Part shown: in pieces, positions 30,236 to 40,903 of the stretch
How positions within the stretch are numbered: position 1 is the stretch's first letter
Layout of the letters: the number at the start of each line of letters is the position of its first letter
NCBI RefSeq assembly: GCF_011382965.1
Contig: NZ_CP049934.1
Location: 1,302,001-1,366,000 of the forward strand
Source: Leucobacter insecticola
GTDB taxonomy: Bacteria; Actinomycetota; Actinomycetes; Actinomycetales; Microbacteriaceae
Length of the DNA: 64,000 nucleotides
Reading direction: 5' to 3'
The notes under the pieces: model-generated
What the model was told of the DNA's origin: nothing
The model's database searches: none
What the model saw: only the letters and a program-made list of their open reading frames with translations
Position numbers and translations under genes: made by a program

Positions 30236-30517
30236 ATGCCTCGTAGTCTCAAGAAGGGCCCCTTCGTCGATAATCACCTGCTGAACAAGGTGGTTGTCCA
30301 AAACGAAGCTGGCACCAAGCACGTTATCAAGACCTGGTCGCGCCGGTCGATGATTATCCCCGCAATGCTGGGACACACCATCGCGGTGCACGACGGTCGC
30401 AAGCACATCCCGGTTTTCGTCACCGAAACCATGGTCGGGCACAAGCTGGGCGAGTTCGCCCCAACGCGCACCTTCCGTGGCCACGTGAAGGACGACAAGA
30501 AGGGCCGTCGCCGCTAG
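30236..30517 (+). CDS. rpsS: 30S ribosomal protein S19
   Basis: A 93-aa S19 ([19 protein letters not shown]; later HNGRKHIPV-like [20 protein letters not shown]), full length, 21 bp after rplB. Located in the small-subunit head at the bridge to the large subunit. Confidence 0.98.
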   Translation: MPRSLKKGPFVDNHLLNKVVVQNEAGTKHVIKTWSRRSMIIPAMLGHTIAVHDGRKHIPVFVTETMVGHKLGEFAPTRTFRGHVKDDKKGRRR

Positions 30518-30543
30518 CGCGGTGACGTGAAGGAGGAAGAGAA

Positions 30544-30924
30544 ATGGTGGAGTCGATCGCACGCGTGCGTCAAATCCGCATCACCCCCCAGAAGGCCCGT
30601 CGTGTCATTGACCTGGTCCGCGGTAAGAACGCTCAGGAGGCACTCGCCATCCTGAAGTTCGCCCCGCAGGCAGCGGCGGAACCGATTTTCAAGCTTGTCG
30701 CCTCAGCAATCGCCAATGCGCGTGTGAAGGCTGACAAGGAAAACCTGCGTCTCAACGAGGACGAGCTGGTCATCGCTCGCGCCTACGTCGACGAGGGCAC
30801 GACGCTGAAGCGTTTCCGCCCCCGTGCACAGGGCCGCGCATTCCGTATCAACAAGCGGACGAGCCACATCACGGTTGTTCTGCAGTCCGCTGATGAGTTC
30901 GCGGCATCGAAGGGAGCCAAATAA
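30544..30924 (+). CDS. rplV: 50S ribosomal protein L22
   Basis: A 126-aa L22. The beta-hairpin extending into the exit tunnel reads [20 protein letters not shown], without the deletions associated with macrolide resistance. Abuts rpsC directly (TAA then ATG). Confidence 0.98.
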   Translation: MVESIARVRQIRITPQKARRVIDLVRGKNAQEALAILKFAPQAAAEPIFKLVASAIANARVKADKENLRLNEDELVIARAYVDEGTTLKRFRPRAQGRAFRINKRTSHITVVLQSADEFAASKGAK

Positions 30925-31683
30925 ATGGGCCAGAAGATTCATCCCTATGGCTTCCGCCTCGGGATCACCACTGACCACGTGTCGCGCTGGTTCTCGGACT
31001 CGACCAAGAAGGGTCAGCGTTACGCTGACTACCTCGCGGAAGATATCCGGATCCGTCAGCACCTGACCAAGCAGCTTGATCGCGCGGGTGTTTCCCGCGT
31101 TGAGATCGAGCGCACCCGTGATCGTGTTCGCGTGGATATCCACTCGGCACGCCCCGGTATTGTGATTGGTCGCCGCGGCGCCGAGGCTGAGCGCATCCGC
31201 GCCGACCTCGAGAAGCTCACCGGCAAGCAGATCCAGCTGAACATCCTCGAGGTGAAGAACCCCGAGGCTGACGCTCAGCTCGTCGCACAGGGCATTGCCG
31301 AGCAGCTCGCTGCTCGTGTTGCGTTCCGTCGTGCGATGCGTAAGGGTCTCCAGGGTGCGCAGCGCGCTGGCGCTAAGGGCGTCCGTATCCAGGTCTCCGG
31401 CCGCCTTGGCGGCGCCGAGATGAGCCGCTCGGAGTTCTACCGAGAAGGTCGTGTGCCGCTGCACACCCTGCGCGCGAACATCGACTACGGCTTCTACGAG
31501 GCAAAGACCACCTTCGGCCGCATCGGCGTGAAGGTTTGGATCTACAAGGGCGACATGACGAATAAGGAACTCGCTCGCGAGCAGGCTTCTCAGAAGCCCG
31601 CACGCGGTCGCGACGACCGCCGCCGGGCGCCTCGTGGCGCTCAGGCCGAGGCTGCACCCGCTGCAGCAGGAGCGGAGAAGTAA
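30925..31683 (+). CDS. rpsC: 30S ribosomal protein S3
   Basis: A 252-aa S3 with KH-type RNA-binding core ([20 protein letters not shown]) and the C-terminal domain ending [14 protein letters not shown]. An Arg/Ala-rich tail of about 40 residues follows, as in other Actinobacteria. It forms part of the mRNA entry helicase site. Confidence 0.98.
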   Translation: MGQKIHPYGFRLGITTDHVSRWFSDSTKKGQRYADYLAEDIRIRQHLTKQLDRAGVSRVEIERTRDRVRVDIHSARPGIVIGRRGAEAERIRADLEKLTGKQIQLNILEVKNPEADAQLVAQGIAEQLAARVAFRRAMRKGLQGAQRAGAKGVRIQVSGRLGGAEMSRSEFYREGRVPLHTLRANIDYGFYEAKTTFGRIGVKVWIYKGDMTNKELAREQASQKPARGRDDRRRAPRGAQAEAAPAAAGAEK

Positions 31684-31685
31684 GC

Positions 31686-32105
31686 ATGCTGATTCCCCGT
31701 CGAGTCAAGTACCGCAAGCAGCACCACCCGAGCCGCACCGGCCAGTCGAAGGGTGGCAACACCGTCGCGTTCGGTGATTTCGGGATCCAGGCGCTGACCC
31801 CTGCGTATGTGACGAACCGTCAGATCGAGTCCGCTCGTATCGCGATGACCCGTCACATCAAGCGTGGTGGAAAGGTGTGGATCAACATCTACCCGGACCG
31901 CCCGCTGACCAAGAAGCCCGCGGAAACCCGCATGGGTTCGGGTAAGGGTTCACCGGAGTGGTGGGTTGCCAATGTCAAGCCGGGCCGCGTCCTCTTTGAG
32001 GTCGCCGGTGTTGATGAGCAGCTCGCTCGTGAGGCGCTGACACGCGCTATTCACAAGCTGCCCCTCAAGGCCCGCATTATTAAGCGCGAGGAGGGCGACG
32101 CGTAA
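31686..32105 (+). CDS. rplP: 50S ribosomal protein L16
   Basis: A 139-aa L16 starting [20 protein letters not shown], with the conserved segment [20 protein letters not shown] near the A-site. Its stop overlaps the rpmC start by one base (TAATG). Confidence 0.98.
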   Translation: MLIPRRVKYRKQHHPSRTGQSKGGNTVAFGDFGIQALTPAYVTNRQIESARIAMTRHIKRGGKVWINIYPDRPLTKKPAETRMGSGKGSPEWWVANVKPGRVLFEVAGVDEQLAREALTRAIHKLPLKARIIKREEGDA

Positions 32106-32413
32106 TGGCGATCGGAACTAAAGAACTGGCCATCACTGAGCTCGATACCTTCGAGGATGAGCGTTTGGCTGAAGAACTGAAGAAGGCCAAGGCTGAACTC
32201 TTCAATCTTCGTTTCCAGTCGGCCACCGGCCAGCTGGAGAGCCACGGCCGCGTACGCCAGGTGAAGCGCGACATTGCTCGCATCTACACCGTGCTGCGCG
32301 AGCGTGAGCTCGGCATTCGGTTGACCCCGGCTGCCGCTCCTGCTCCCGCTAAGAAGAAGAGCAGCAAGAAGACCGAGCAGGCGGACGCCGCCGCTGACAC
32401 GAAGGAGGCCTAA
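32105..32413 (+). CDS. rpmC: 50S ribosomal protein L29 with C-terminal extension
   Basis: A 102-aa L29. The first 70 or so residues are the standard two-helix L29 core ([40 protein letters not shown]). The remaining 30 or so residues are an Ala/Pro/Lys-rich, probably disordered tail ([19 protein letters not shown]), longer than the usual 60-80-aa family length. Overlaps rplP. Confidence 0.95.
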   Translation: MAIGTKELAITELDTFEDERLAEELKKAKAELFNLRFQSATGQLESHGRVRQVKRDIARIYTVLRERELGIRLTPAAAPAPAKKKSSKKTEQADAAADTKEA

Positions 32414-32415
32414 AG

Positions 32416-32688
32416 ATGGCTGAGGTCGAAACTGAACAGCGCGGATACCGCAAGGCTCGCCGTGGCTATGTCGTGAGCGACAAGATGGACAAGACCGTCG
32501 TTGTCGAGGTTGAGGATCGCGTCAAGCACCCCCTCTACGGCAAGGTCCTGCGTCGCTCGTCGAAGGTGAAGGCTCATGACGAGCAGAACACCGCCGGCAT
32601 CGGCGATCTCGTTCTCATCCACGAGACCCGTCCGCTGAGCGCTTCGAAGCGCTGGCGCCTGGTCGAGATTCTCGAGAAGGCGAAGTAA
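32416..32688 (+). CDS. rpsQ: 30S ribosomal protein S17
   Basis: A 90-aa S17 with an OB fold ([36 protein letters not shown]). Last gene of the S10 group, 2 bp after rpmC; rplN follows after 31 bp. Confidence 0.98.
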   Translation: MAEVETEQRGYRKARRGYVVSDKMDKTVVVEVEDRVKHPLYGKVLRRSSKVKAHDEQNTAGIGDLVLIHETRPLSASKRWRLVEILEKAK

Positions 32689-32719
32689 GCCCTCGGCTTA
32701 CTGAGTAAGGAGTAATCAA

Positions 32720-33088
32720 GTGATTCAGCAGGAATCCCGACTCAAGGTTGCCGATAACACCGGCGCCAAGGAGTTGCTTACGATTCGTGTTCTCGGTGGA
32801 TCGGGACGTCGTTACGCCGGTCTCGGTGACACGATCGTCGCGACCGTGAAGGACGCAATCCCCGGCGGCAACGTGAAGAAGGGCGAGGTCGTCAAGGCCG
32901 TCGTCGTTCGGACGCGCAAGTCGACTCGTCGCGCAGATGGCTCGTACATCAGCTTCGACGAGAACGCCGCCGTCATTTTGAAGGCCGATGGGGAGCCCCG
33001 TGGCACCCGTATCTTCGGGCCGGTCGGTCGTGAGCTGCGTGACAAGCGCTTCATGAAGATCGTCTCGCTCGCACCGGAGGTGATCTAG
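32720..33088 (+). CDS. rplN: 50S ribosomal protein L14
   Basis: A 122-aa L14 with GTG start behind AAGGAG. Sequence [20 protein letters not shown] and the C-terminal [16 protein letters not shown] are typical. First gene of the spc group. Confidence 0.98.
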   Translation: MIQQESRLKVADNTGAKELLTIRVLGGSGRRYAGLGDTIVATVKDAIPGGNVKKGEVVKAVVVRTRKSTRRADGSYISFDENAAVILKADGEPRGTRIFGPVGRELRDKRFMKIVSLAPEVI

Positions 33089-33091
33089 TCC

Positions 33092-33454
33092 ATGGCTAGC
33101 AAGATCAAGAAGGGTGACCTCGTAGAGGTTATCTCTGGCCCGACCCAGGAGCGCGGTGGCTATCGCGGGAAGCAGGGTCGAGTCATCGACGTGCTGACCG
33201 AGACTGACCGCGTTGTTGTGGAGGGCGTGAACTACGTCACCAAGCACGTGCGTGTTGGACAGTCGGACCGTGGCACCCGCGAGGGTGGCATCGAGACCGT
33301 CGAGGCCCCGATCCACGTGTCGAACGTTGCGGTTGTTGATCCCTCGACCAAGAAGCCGACTCGCGTTGGTTTCCGCGTCGAAGAGGTCAAGAAGGACGGC
33401 AAGATGAAGACCGTCCGCGTCCGCTACGCCAAGAAGTCCGGGAAGGATCTGTGA
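33092..33454 (+). CDS. rplX: 50S ribosomal protein L24
   Basis: A 120-aa L24 with KOW motif ([20 protein letters not shown]). Slightly longer than the E. coli protein. Assembly-initiator protein of the large subunit. Its stop codon overlaps the rplE start. Confidence 0.97.
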   Translation: MASKIKKGDLVEVISGPTQERGGYRGKQGRVIDVLTETDRVVVEGVNYVTKHVRVGQSDRGTREGGIETVEAPIHVSNVAVVDPSTKKPTRVGFRVEEVKKDGKMKTVRVRYAKKSGKDL

Positions 33455-34014
33455 TGACTGAGACGAAGGTTCTGCCCCGTCTGAAGCAGAAGTACCGTGC
33501 TGAGATCGTTCCCCAGCTGACCGAAGAGTTCAGCTACGCCAACGTGATGCAGGTTCCCGGCATCGTGAAGGTCGTTGTGAACACCGGTGTCGGTGAAGCG
33601 GCTCGTGACAGCAAGGTTATCGAGGGAGCAATCGCTGACCTCGTGAAGATCACCGGCCAGAAGCCGATGGTCACCAAGGCACGTAAGTCCATCGCGCAGT
33701 TCAAGCTGCGTGAGGGTCAGGCGATTGGTGCGCACGTCACCCTCCGTGGCGATCGCGCCTGGGAATTCCTTGACCGTCTGGTGAATCTCGCGCTGCCTCG
33801 TATCCGCGATTTCCGTGGGCTTTCGCCCAAGCAGTTTGACGGAAATGGCAACTACACCTTCGGTTTGACCGAGCAGAGTGTGTTCCACGAGATCGATCAG
33901 GATAAGATTGACCGCGTGCGTGGCTTCGACATCACTGTTGTGACCACCGCAAAGAATGACGACGAGGGCCGCGCGCTGTTGAAGGCGCTCGGATTCCCGT
34001 TCAAGTCCGAATAA
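33454..34014 (+). CDS. rplE: 50S ribosomal protein L5
   Basis: A 186-aa L5 ([33 protein letters not shown]), which binds 5S rRNA. ATG 33454 shares a base with the rplX stop; GTG 33451 is an alternative. In many Actinobacteria rpsN comes next, but here a 117-bp gap with a hairpin separates rplE from rpsH. Confidence 0.97.
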   Translation: MTETKVLPRLKQKYRAEIVPQLTEEFSYANVMQVPGIVKVVVNTGVGEAARDSKVIEGAIADLVKITGQKPMVTKARKSIAQFKLREGQAIGAHVTLRGDRAWEFLDRLVNLALPRIRDFRGLSPKQFDGNGNYTFGLTEQSVFHEIDQDKIDRVRGFDITVVTTAKNDDEGRALLKALGFPFKSE

Positions 34015-34034
34015 CTGAATAGTCCAAGCGGAGA

Positions 34035-34060
34035 GGGTGTCCGGGATTTCCCGGGCACCC
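34035..34060 (+). other. Hairpin in the rplE-rpsH gap
   Basis: GGGTGTCCGGG (34035-34045) and CCCGGGCACCC (34050-34060) form an 11-bp stem with one G-T pair and an ATTT loop. No T tract follows. It lies where rpsN is often found in other genomes. It may be a processing site or a weak attenuator. Confidence 0.5.
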
Positions 34061-34131
34061 CATCCGCGTGTCACCTAGGTCTCACGGTGCGTAACGCCGT
34101 GTGAAACCAGGCGAAATAGAAAGAGTCACTC

Positions 34132-34530
34132 ATGACGATGACTGATCCGGTCGCAGATATGCTGACCCGGTTGCGCAACGCTAATAGCGCACATCATGAC
34201 GACGTTTCGCTTCCCGGCTCAAAGCTGAAGGAGCGGATCGCCGAGATCCTCAAGCGAGAAGGTTACATCGCCGACTGGAAGGTGGAGCCGGCGCGCGTTG
34301 GCACCAGCATCACCATGTCGCTGAAGTATGGCCCCAACCGCGAACGTTCGATCGAGGGCCTGAAGCGGGTCTCCAAGCCCGGTCTTCGCGTCTACGCACG
34401 ATCGACTGAGATCCCGAGCGTGCTCGGTGGCCTCGGCATTGCGATCCTGTCCACCTCCTCCGGTCTTTTGACCGACCGCGAGGCTGAGCAGAAGGGCGTG
34501 GGCGGAGAAGTTCTCGCCTACGTGTGGTAA
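34132..34530 (+). CDS. rpsH: 30S ribosomal protein S8
   Basis: A 132-aa S8 ([40 protein letters not shown]), full length. In E. coli S8 represses the spc operon. A slightly later ATG (34138) is also possible. Confidence 0.97.
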   Translation: MTMTDPVADMLTRLRNANSAHHDDVSLPGSKLKERIAEILKREGYIADWKVEPARVGTSITMSLKYGPNRERSIEGLKRVSKPGLRVYARSTEIPSVLGGLGIAILSTSSGLLTDREAEQKGVGGEVLAYVW

Positions 34531-34536
34531 CTCGTC

Positions 34537-35073
34537 ATGTCACGTATTGGAAAACTTCCCATCACCGTTCCCGGTGGTGTAGACGTCAAGATCAATGGCC
34601 AGCAGGTCACGGTCAAGGGTTCGAAGGGCGAGCTTTCGCTTGTTGTCGCTGAGCCCATCCGTGTTGCTCTCGAAGACGGTCAGGTGCTCGTCACCCGCCC
34701 GAACGACGAGCGCGATTCGCGGTCGCTGCACGGTCTGACCCGTACGCTCATCAACAACAACATCATCGGCGTGACCGAGGGCTACTCTAAGCAGCTCGAG
34801 GTTGTCGGCACCGGTTACCGCGTGCAGCAGAAGGGCAAGGGCCTCGAGCTCGCCCTTGGCTTCTCGCACCCGGTCAACGTTGAAGCCCCCGAGGGCATCA
34901 CGCTCTCCGTCGAGGGCAACACTAAGATCACCGTTAGCGGGATCTCGAAGCAGGCGGTCGGAGAGGCCGCGGCGAACATCCGCAAGCTGAAGAAGCCGGA
35001 GCCCTACAAGGGCAAGGGCATTCGCTACGCGGGCGAGGTTGTCCGTCGCAAGGCTGGAAAGGCTGGTAAGTAA
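34537..35073 (+). CDS. rplF: 50S ribosomal protein L6
   Basis: A 178-aa L6 of two repeated domains, beginning [20 protein letters not shown] and ending with the conserved [20 protein letters not shown]. Six bp after rpsH and 2 bp before rplR. Confidence 0.98.
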   Translation: MSRIGKLPITVPGGVDVKINGQQVTVKGSKGELSLVVAEPIRVALEDGQVLVTRPNDERDSRSLHGLTRTLINNNIIGVTEGYSKQLEVVGTGYRVQQKGKGLELALGFSHPVNVEAPEGITLSVEGNTKITVSGISKQAVGEAAANIRKLKKPEPYKGKGIRYAGEVVRRKAGKAGK

Positions 35074-35075
35074 CC

Positions 35076-35450
35076 ATGGCCGGTTCAATTACACGCGCAA
35101 AGGGACGTACGGCTGCGCGAATCCGCCGCCACACTCGTCTGCGCAAGAAGATCGTCGGCACGGAGCTTCGTCCCCGTCTCGTCGTCAACCGCTCGGCCCG
35201 TCACGTGTTCGTGCAGGTCATCGACGACTCCAAGGGCTTTACGCTCGCTTCGGCATCGACAATGGAAGCCGATCTGCGCTCCTTCGAGGGCGACAAGACA
35301 GCGAAAGCCCGCAAGGTTGGCGAGCTGATCGCCGAGCGCGCCAAGGGTGCTGGTGTTGAGGCGGTCGTTTTCGACCGCGGCGGCAGCAAGTATGCAGGCC
35401 GTGTCGCTGCGATCGCCGATGGCGCTCGCGAAGGGGGTCTGACCCTGTGA
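35076..35450 (+). CDS. rplR: 50S ribosomal protein L18
   Basis: A 124-aa L18 ([20 protein letters not shown]; conserved C-terminal [20 protein letters not shown]), a 5S rRNA-binding protein. Stop overlaps the rpsE start. Confidence 0.98.
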   Translation: MAGSITRAKGRTAARIRRHTRLRKKIVGTELRPRLVVNRSARHVFVQVIDDSKGFTLASASTMEADLRSFEGDKTAKARKVGELIAERAKGAGVEAVVFDRGGSKYAGRVAAIADGAREGGLTL

Positions 35451-36166
35451 GTAAGGAAACGAAGGAGCAGGAAGTGAACGCAGAGGCACAGGCTGAGGCT
35501 CCGGCCACTGAGGCCGCGGAAGCTTCGGCCCCCGCTCAGGATCACCGCAACGAACCTCGCGAACAGCGTCGTGGAAGCCGCGACCGTGGCACCCGCGGCG
35601 AGCGTGGTGGGCGCGAGCGCAACGAGAGTCAGTTCCTCGAGCGCGTCGTCACCATCAACCGCGTGTCAAAGGTTGTCAAGGGTGGTCGTCGCTTTAGCTT
35701 TACCGCACTCGTTGTGGTGGGCGATGGCAACGGCACCGTTGGAGTCGGTTACGGCAAGGCGAAGGAAGTTCCCCTCGCTATCGCGAAGGGCGTTGAAGAA
35801 GCGAAGAAGAACTTCTTCCGTGTTCCGCGCGTCGCTAACACGATCCCGCACCCGGTCCAGGGTGAGGCCGCAGCAGGCGTCGTTCTGCTTCGCCCCGCTG
35901 CAGCCGGTACCGGCGTTATCGCTGGTGGCCCCGTTCGCGCCGTACTCGAGTGCGCGGGCATCCACGATGTGCTGAGCAAGTCGCTCGGCTCGTCGAACAC
36001 TTTGAACATCGTGCACGCGACCGTTGAAGCGCTGCAGCAGCTCGAGGACCCCCGTGCCGTCGCAGCTCGCCGCGGCCTCGACTTCGACCGTGTCGCTCCG
36101 GCCCGCCTCGTGCGTGCTGAGGCGAAGGCCGCGGCCGATGCTGCGAAAGCAAAGGCAGGTGCGTAA
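35447..36166 (+). CDS. rpsE: 30S ribosomal protein S5
   Basis: A 239-aa S5. About 65 N-terminal residues are an acidic then Arg-rich disordered region, as in other Actinobacteria. The core follows ([40 protein letters not shown]). GTG 35447 is coupled to rplR; GTG 35474, with AAGGAG upstream, is an alternative start. The spectinomycin-loop region is unremarkable. Confidence 0.96.
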   Translation: MSKETKEQEVNAEAQAEAPATEAAEASAPAQDHRNEPREQRRGSRDRGTRGERGGRERNESQFLERVVTINRVSKVVKGGRRFSFTALVVVGDGNGTVGVGYGKAKEVPLAIAKGVEEAKKNFFRVPRVANTIPHPVQGEAAAGVVLLRPAAAGTGVIAGGPVRAVLECAGIHDVLSKSLGSSNTLNIVHATVEALQQLEDPRAVAARRGLDFDRVAPARLVRAEAKAAADAAKAKAGA

Positions 36167-36354
36167 TGGCTAAGAGCTTGAAGATTACGCAGAAGAAGTC
36201 CGTTATCAGTGAGAAGCAGAACCAGCGCGACACGCTGCGTAGCCTGGGTCTTCGCAAGATCGGCCAGTCGGTCGTTCGTGAGGACACGAAGGCGAATCGC
36301 GGCTACGTGCGTACCGTCGCTCACCTGGTAGAGGTTGAGGAGATCGACGCATGA
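36166..36354 (+). CDS. rpmD: 50S ribosomal protein L30
   Basis: A 62-aa L30 ([20 protein letters not shown]), full length. It shares one base with the rpsE stop (TAATG) and overlaps the rplO start by 4 bp. Confidence 0.97.
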   Translation: MAKSLKITQKKSVISEKQNQRDTLRSLGLRKIGQSVVREDTKANRGYVRTVAHLVEVEEIDA

Positions 36355-36811
36355 GCGAGAAGAATGAGGAGCGTGAGCAGGTGCTGAAGGCTCACCACCT
36401 TCGCCCGGCTCCCGGATCCAAGAAGGCAAAGACCCGCGTGGGTCGCGGTGAGGCATCCAAGGGTAAAACCGCGGGTCGCGGCACCAAGGGCACCAAGGCC
36501 CGTTACCAGGTGAAGGCCGGTTTTGAGGGTGGGCAGATGCCCCTGCACATGCGCACCCCGAAGCTGCGCGGGTTCAAGAACCCGTTCCGCACCGAGTACC
36601 AGGTGGTGAACGTTGCCAAGCTCCAGGAGCTGTACCCCAAGGGGGCGACGTCACCGTCGAGGATCTCGTCGCCAAGGGTGCTGTCCGCAAGAACCAGCCC
36701 GTTAAGGTGCTGGGCGACGGCGACATCCAGGTGAAGCTCACCGTTCAGGTGGACAAGGTCTCCGGCTCTGCTGAGCAGAAGATCGTTGCCGCCGGCGGAG
36801 CGATTAAGTAG
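36351..36811 (+). pseudogene. rplO: 50S ribosomal protein L15, interrupted by a single-base frameshift
   Basis: The first frame gives [20 protein letters not shown] through the conserved [20 protein letters not shown] to LQELYPKG, then goes out of frame. The next frame continues [20 protein letters not shown] to VAAGGAIK and a stop at 36809-36811. The joint is a run of five G at 36641-36645; a sixth restores [11 protein letters not shown] and a 153-aa L15. L15 is central to large-subunit assembly and nearly universal, so an error in the sequence is much more likely than a true loss. Confidence 0.9.
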
Positions 36812-36835
36812 TAACCTCGAGCTCCGCTCGAGATG

Positions 36836-36896
36836 CGGGGGCAGGTGGGGTTGGCACGTGTGCCGCCCCACCCACCCCCGTTTTTTAGTCTTTGGC
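36836..36896 (+). terminator. Rho-independent terminator after the spc group
   Basis: A long G-rich/C-rich hairpin (about 36836-36890; outer CGGGGG with CCCCCG, inner GTGGGG with CCCCAC and GGCAC with GTGCC) with a few mismatches, then six T (36891-36896). It separates rplO from secY, so secY should have its own promoter, although I could not pick a convincing one. Confidence 0.8.
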
Positions 36897-37006
36897 CGCC
36901 TAAAGTGCGCGGTCTTTCATTCCCACGCCCCATCTGAGTGTAAGCTGGGGTATTGGTTCTCGTCGTAAGGCGATTGCCCTATACGACGTTCTCCAGGAGG
37001 CAGATT

Positions 37007-38326
37007 TTGTTCAGTGCCATCGGACGGATCTTTCGGACCCCCGATCTGCGGCGGAAGATCCTCTTCTCCCTCGCGATCGTGTCCCTGTTCCGGCTCGGCT
37101 CGTTCATCCCCGCACCGTTTGTTGACTTCAACAATGTGGAGGCGTGTCTTGCTGCCAACAAGGGAACCTCTGGTCTCTACGACATGATCAACCTCTTCAG
37201 CGGCGGAGCGCTCCTGCAGCTGTCGATCTTCGCGCTGGGGATCATGCCCTACATCACCGCGTCGATTATCACGCAGCTGTTGCGCGTGGTTATCCCGCAC
37301 TTTGAGGTGCTCCATAAGGAGGGCCAGGCCGGGCAGGCGAAGCTGACGCAGTACACGCGTTACCTCACCATTGCTCTCGCGGTGTTGCAGTCGACGACGC
37401 TCATCACGGTCGCTCGTTCGGGCCAGCTCTTTGGCGCCACGGCGAACCAGGCCTGCCAGAACCTCGTGTCGCAGGAGTGGTGGGCGATCCTCATCATGAT
37501 CCTCACTATGACCGCGGGAACCGGCCTCATCATGTGGTTCGGTGAGCTCATCACCGAGCGCGGCATCGGCAACGGTATGTCCTTGCTGATCTTCACCTCG
37601 ATCTCGGCAACCTTCCCCAGCGGCCTGTGGGTCATCAAGGAAGCGCAGGGCTGGGAGACCTTCTTCCTCGTGCTCGCGGTCGGCTTGGTTGTCGTTGGCG
37701 CAGTCGTCTTCGTTGAACAATCACAGCGCCGAATCCCTGTGCAGTACGCGAAGCGCGTGGTCGGGCGCCGCACCTACGGTGGAAGTAGCACTTACATCCC
37801 GATTAAGGTCAATATGGCCGGCGTGATTCCCGTAATCTTTGCGTCTGCGATCCTGTACCTGCCGATGCTGATTACGCAGTTCAATCAGCCCGGGATCAAT
37901 GAGGAGCCGAAGGCCTGGGTTGTGTGGGTGCAGAACAACCTCATCTCGGGTGACCAGCCGCTCTATATGCTGGTGTTCTTCCTGCTGATCATCGGGTTCA
38001 CCTTCTTCTATGTGCAGATCACCTTCAACCCCGAAGAGGTTTCCGACAACATGAAGCAGTACGGTGGCTTCATTCCCGGCATCCGCGCGGGTCGACCGAC
38101 TGCCGAGTACCTGAATTACGTGCTCACCCGGATCACGAGCGCAGGCTCGCTGTACCTCGGCGTGATCGCCATGCTTCCCCTCATCGCCTTGTCGTTCTTT
38201 GGGGCGAACCAGAACTTCCCGTTCGGCGGTGCCTCGATCCTGATTATCGTGGGTGTTGGCCTTGAGACCGTTAAGCAGATTGACGCGCAGCTGCAGCAGC
38301 GCCACTACGAAGGGTTGCTCAAGTGA
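37007..38326 (+). CDS. secY: Preprotein translocase subunit SecY
   Basis: A 439-aa channel subunit with ten transmembrane segments. TTG 37007 behind CCAGGAGG (36993-37000) gives [20 protein letters not shown], the usual actinobacterial opening; earlier in-frame codons lack similarity. Plug and first-loop region [20 protein letters not shown] and the cytoplasmic loop [20 protein letters not shown] are intact. Its stop overlaps adk (GTGA), a classical secY-adk-map arrangement. Confidence 0.96.
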   Translation: MFSAIGRIFRTPDLRRKILFSLAIVSLFRLGSFIPAPFVDFNNVEACLAANKGTSGLYDMINLFSGGALLQLSIFALGIMPYITASIITQLLRVVIPHFEVLHKEGQAGQAKLTQYTRYLTIALAVLQSTTLITVARSGQLFGATANQACQNLVSQEWWAILIMILTMTAGTGLIMWFGELITERGIGNGMSLLIFTSISATFPSGLWVIKEAQGWETFFLVLAVGLVVVGAVVFVEQSQRRIPVQYAKRVVGRRTYGGSSTYIPIKVNMAGVIPVIFASAILYLPMLITQFNQPGINEEPKAWVVWVQNNLISGDQPLYMLVFFLLIIGFTFFYVQITFNPEEVSDNMKQYGGFIPGIRAGRPTAEYLNYVLTRITSAGSLYLGVIAMLPLIALSFFGANQNFPFGGASILIIVGVGLETVKQIDAQLQQRHYEGLLK

Positions 38327-38925
38327 GCGGTGCACGACTCCTCATCATCGGCCCGCCTGGAGCGGGCAAGGGCACACAGGCCTCGAAGGTAGCCGAGCGC
38401 TACGGCGTTCCCGCGATCTCGACGGGAGATATCTTCCGTTCGAATATCAAGGGCGGCACCGAGCTTGGGGTCAAGGTGCAGCAGATTATCGAACGCGGCG
38501 AACTCGTACCAGATTCGCTGACCAACGAAATCGTTGCGGATCGCCTGACGCAGGCTGATGCAGAGAATGGCTTCCTTCTGGACGGCTACCCGCGCACCGT
38601 GGAACAGGTTCGCGCGCTCGACGCGATGCTCGCGCCGAAGAACGCGGCGCTCGACGCGGTGATCCTGCTCGAGGCCGACGCCGACGTGGTGGTCGCTAGA
38701 CTGCTGAAGCGCGCGGAGCTCGAGGGGCGCGCCGACGACACGGAAGACGTGATCCGTCACCGTCAGAACGTCTACACGGAGCAGACGGCGCCGCTCATTG
38801 CGCTGTTCTCTGAGCGCGGCATCTTGGTTTCCGTCGATGGGCTGGGCAGCGTTGAAGAGGTAGCTGATCGCATCGCCTCTGGGCTTGATGCGCAGCTGAA
38901 CAGCGACGCCGTAGCGAGCCGATAG
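38323..38925 (+). CDS. adk: Adenylate kinase
   Basis: A 200-aa short-type adenylate kinase (ATP + AMP = 2 ADP). P-loop [10 protein letters not shown] at residues 10-19, AMP site STGDIFR, LDGYPRT, and a short lid ([17 protein letters not shown]) without the Cys4 zinc site. Starts with GTG overlapping the secY stop; map is 3 bp downstream. Confidence 0.96.
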   Translation: MSGARLLIIGPPGAGKGTQASKVAERYGVPAISTGDIFRSNIKGGTELGVKVQQIIERGELVPDSLTNEIVADRLTQADAENGFLLDGYPRTVEQVRALDAMLAPKNAALDAVILLEADADVVVARLLKRAELEGRADDTEDVIRHRQNVYTEQTAPLIALFSERGILVSVDGLGSVEEVADRIASGLDAQLNSDAVASR

Positions 38926-38928
38926 ACA

Positions 38929-39771
38929 GTGGCACGTCGGGGTATCCTTCGCCGTTCGATCTACAAGTCGCCAGCCCAGCTGCGGCTGATGGTCGAGCCC
39001 GGGCTTGCGACCGCCGCGGCACTTGCGGCGATGCGTGAGGCGGTCCGACCTGGGATCACCACCCTTGAGCTTGACGCGCTCGCCGAGGCGGCAATTCGCG
39101 CCCGCGGGGGAGAGCCTAATTTTATGCTGGAGCCCGGCTACCGGCACACCATCTGCGCGAATGTCAACGAACACGTGGTTCACGCTATCCCGAACGATCG
39201 CCCGCTTGAACCCGGGGATATCGTTGCGCTTGACGCCGGTGCGGTAGTGGCTGGCTGGCACGGTGACGCAGCGATCACTGCGGTGTTGCCGGATCCTGCC
39301 CGCCCTGAGGTGACGGCGGCAAACGAGAAGCTGAGCGCTGTCACCGAGCAGGCGATGTGGCGTGGGATCGCCCGACTCGCAACCGCAAAACACCTGAATG
39401 AGGTTGGCGAAGCCGTCTCAAAGTACGTTCGCGCGAACAGCGACTTCGGGGTGCTCGAAGACTATATCGGTCACGGTATCGGTCGGAGCATGCACGAGGA
39501 TCCACCCGTGTTCAACGTTCCGGTAAACCGCCGCGGGCCCGAGGTGAAGCCGGGGCTGGTGGTTGCGATCGAGCCGATTATCTCCGCGGGTGGGATCGAC
39601 ACCTTCGTGGAAGACGATGACTGGACCGTGACGATCGCAGACGGCTCGATGAGCGCACAGTGGGAACACTCGGTCGCAGTGCATGCGGGCGGGATCTGGG
39701 TGTTGACGGCTGAGGATGGCGGAGCCGCTGGTCTCGCACCGCTCGGCGTAACGCCCGTGCCGATCCCCTAA
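38929..39771 (+). CDS. map: Methionine aminopeptidase, type I
   Basis: A 280-aa enzyme that removes the initiator methionine. The five metal ligands are in place: Asp in VALDAGAV, Asp in WHGDAAIT, His in GHGIGRSMH, Glu in IEPIIS and Glu in QWEHSVAV. GTG start. Follows adk and ends the secY-adk-map unit; the next gene, infA, has its own promoter-like sequence. Confidence 0.96.
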   Translation: MARRGILRRSIYKSPAQLRLMVEPGLATAAALAAMREAVRPGITTLELDALAEAAIRARGGEPNFMLEPGYRHTICANVNEHVVHAIPNDRPLEPGDIVALDAGAVVAGWHGDAAITAVLPDPARPEVTAANEKLSAVTEQAMWRGIARLATAKHLNEVGEAVSKYVRANSDFGVLEDYIGHGIGRSMHEDPPVFNVPVNRRGPEVKPGLVVAIEPIISAGGIDTFVEDDDWTVTIADGSMSAQWEHSVAVHAGGIWVLTAEDGGAAGLAPLGVTPVPIP

Positions 39772-39779
39772 TGTTCGGC

Positions 39780-39808
39780 TTTACAAACTACACCCTGGGG
39801 AGTAGGGT
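39780..39808 (+). promoter_or_regulatory. Candidate promoter of the infA-rpmJ-rpsM-rpsK group
   Basis: TTTACA (39780-39785) and TAGGGT (39803-39808) are exactly 17 bp apart, 95 bp before infA. TAGGGT also occurs upstream of rplM. This is one of the better promoter-like pairs in the window. Confidence 0.55.
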
Positions 39809-39903
39809 TGTTCTTTGGTGCTTTGCGCCTGCTTTCGCGTTCGTGAAATCAGTCGCTGAGCATTCGCATGACCAGTAAACCTACGTGAGCGATTAGTGAG
39901 GCT

Positions 39904-40125
39904 ATGGCGAAAAAAGACGGCGTCATCGAGATCGAAGGTGCAGTTGCCGAGGCTCTTCCGAACGCACAGTTTCGAGTTGAGTTGACCAACGGACACAAGG
40001 TGCTTGCCCATATTTCGGGCAAAATGCGCCAGCACTACATCCGCATTCTCCCCGGAGACCGCGTGATTGTTGAGCTGACCCCTTACGATCTGACCCGCGG
40101 CCGCATCGTTTACCGTTACAAGTAG
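39904..40125 (+). CDS. infA: Translation initiation factor IF-1
   Basis: A 73-aa IF-1 of OB fold ([40 protein letters not shown]), full length. It occupies the ribosomal A-site during initiation. Confidence 0.98.
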   Translation: MAKKDGVIEIEGAVAEALPNAQFRVELTNGHKVLAHISGKMRQHYIRILPGDRVIVELTPYDLTRGRIVYRYK

Positions 40126-40194
40126 GTCGCTGGAAAGTAACGACTTGCGGCATCCCGTGAGTACGAGGACAGCGAACCATAAAAGGAAAGCATC

Positions 40195-40308
40195 ATGAAG
40201 GTAAAGCCCAGCGTTAAGAAGATCTGCGATAAGTGCAAGGTCATCCGCCGCCACGGCCGCATCATGGTGATCTGCGAGAACCCCCGCCACAAGCAGCGCC
40301 AGGGCTAG
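40195..40308 (+). CDS. rpmJ: 50S ribosomal protein L36
   Basis: A 37-aa L36, readable directly: [20 protein letters not shown] at the start, ending [10 protein letters not shown]. It retains all zinc ligands (CDKC ... C ... H), so this is the zinc-dependent C+ form. AAAGGAAAG precedes the ATG. Confidence 0.97.
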   Translation: MKVKPSVKKICDKCKVIRRHGRIMVICENPRHKQRQG

Positions 40309-40424
40309 TCCCAGCTGTTCGGCAAGCAGAACACCGCAACTGAATAACCTCCCGATATCCAACACGGAAAGCGGGATACGAAATAAGCGTATTGAAGAAT
40401 TTGCGAGTATTCGCGAAGGACACC

Positions 40425-40440
40425 TCGGGCGGAGGCCCGA
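40425..40440 (+). other. Small hairpin in the rpsM leader
   Basis: TCGGGC (40425-40430) and GCCCGA (40435-40440) around GGAG, about 46 nt before rpsM, in the 178-bp rpmJ-rpsM gap. No T tract. Could be a regulatory leader element. Confidence 0.35.
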
Positions 40441-40486
40441 TCCCCCAGTGCGCTCCACACCTCCATAATCCGCAAGGAGAGCCAGA

Positions 40487-40855
40487 ATGGCACGTCTAGC
40501 TGGAGTAGATATCCCACGCGATAAGCGCGTTGAGATTGCACTCACATACATCTATGGGGTCGGCCGCACCAGCGCGCTGAAGACCCTCGCCGACACAGGC
40601 ATCGATGGCAACATTCGCGTCAAAGATCTCAGCGATGAGCAGCTTGTGCAGCTCCGCGACTACATTGAGGGTAACTTCAAGGTCGAGGGTGATCTCCGCC
40701 GCGAGGTCGCAGCTGATATTCGCCGCAAGGTAGAGATCGGTAGCTACCAGGGCATCCGTCACCGCAAGGGCCTGCCTGTGCATGGTCAGCGCACCAAGAC
40801 GAACGCTCGCACCCGCAAGGGCCCGAAGCGCACCGTCGCCGGCAAGAAGAAGTAA
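40487..40855 (+). CDS. rpsM: 30S ribosomal protein S13
   Basis: A 122-aa S13 ([40 protein letters not shown]), contacting P-site tRNA through the basic tail. AAGGAGA precedes the ATG. Confidence 0.98.
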   Translation: MARLAGVDIPRDKRVEIALTYIYGVGRTSALKTLADTGIDGNIRVKDLSDEQLVQLRDYIEGNFKVEGDLRREVAADIRRKVEIGSYQGIRHRKGLPVHGQRTKTNARTRKGPKRTVAGKKK

Positions 40856-40903
40856 TCACCGGTTCGATTGACCATCACACAGAGCTTTTCAGGAGAACAC
40901 TAA

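Noticed and set aside
28967..30562. A 531-residue open frame antisense to rplW-rplB-rpsS
   Set aside because: A shadow of the ribosomal genes; no motif and no plausible start signal.
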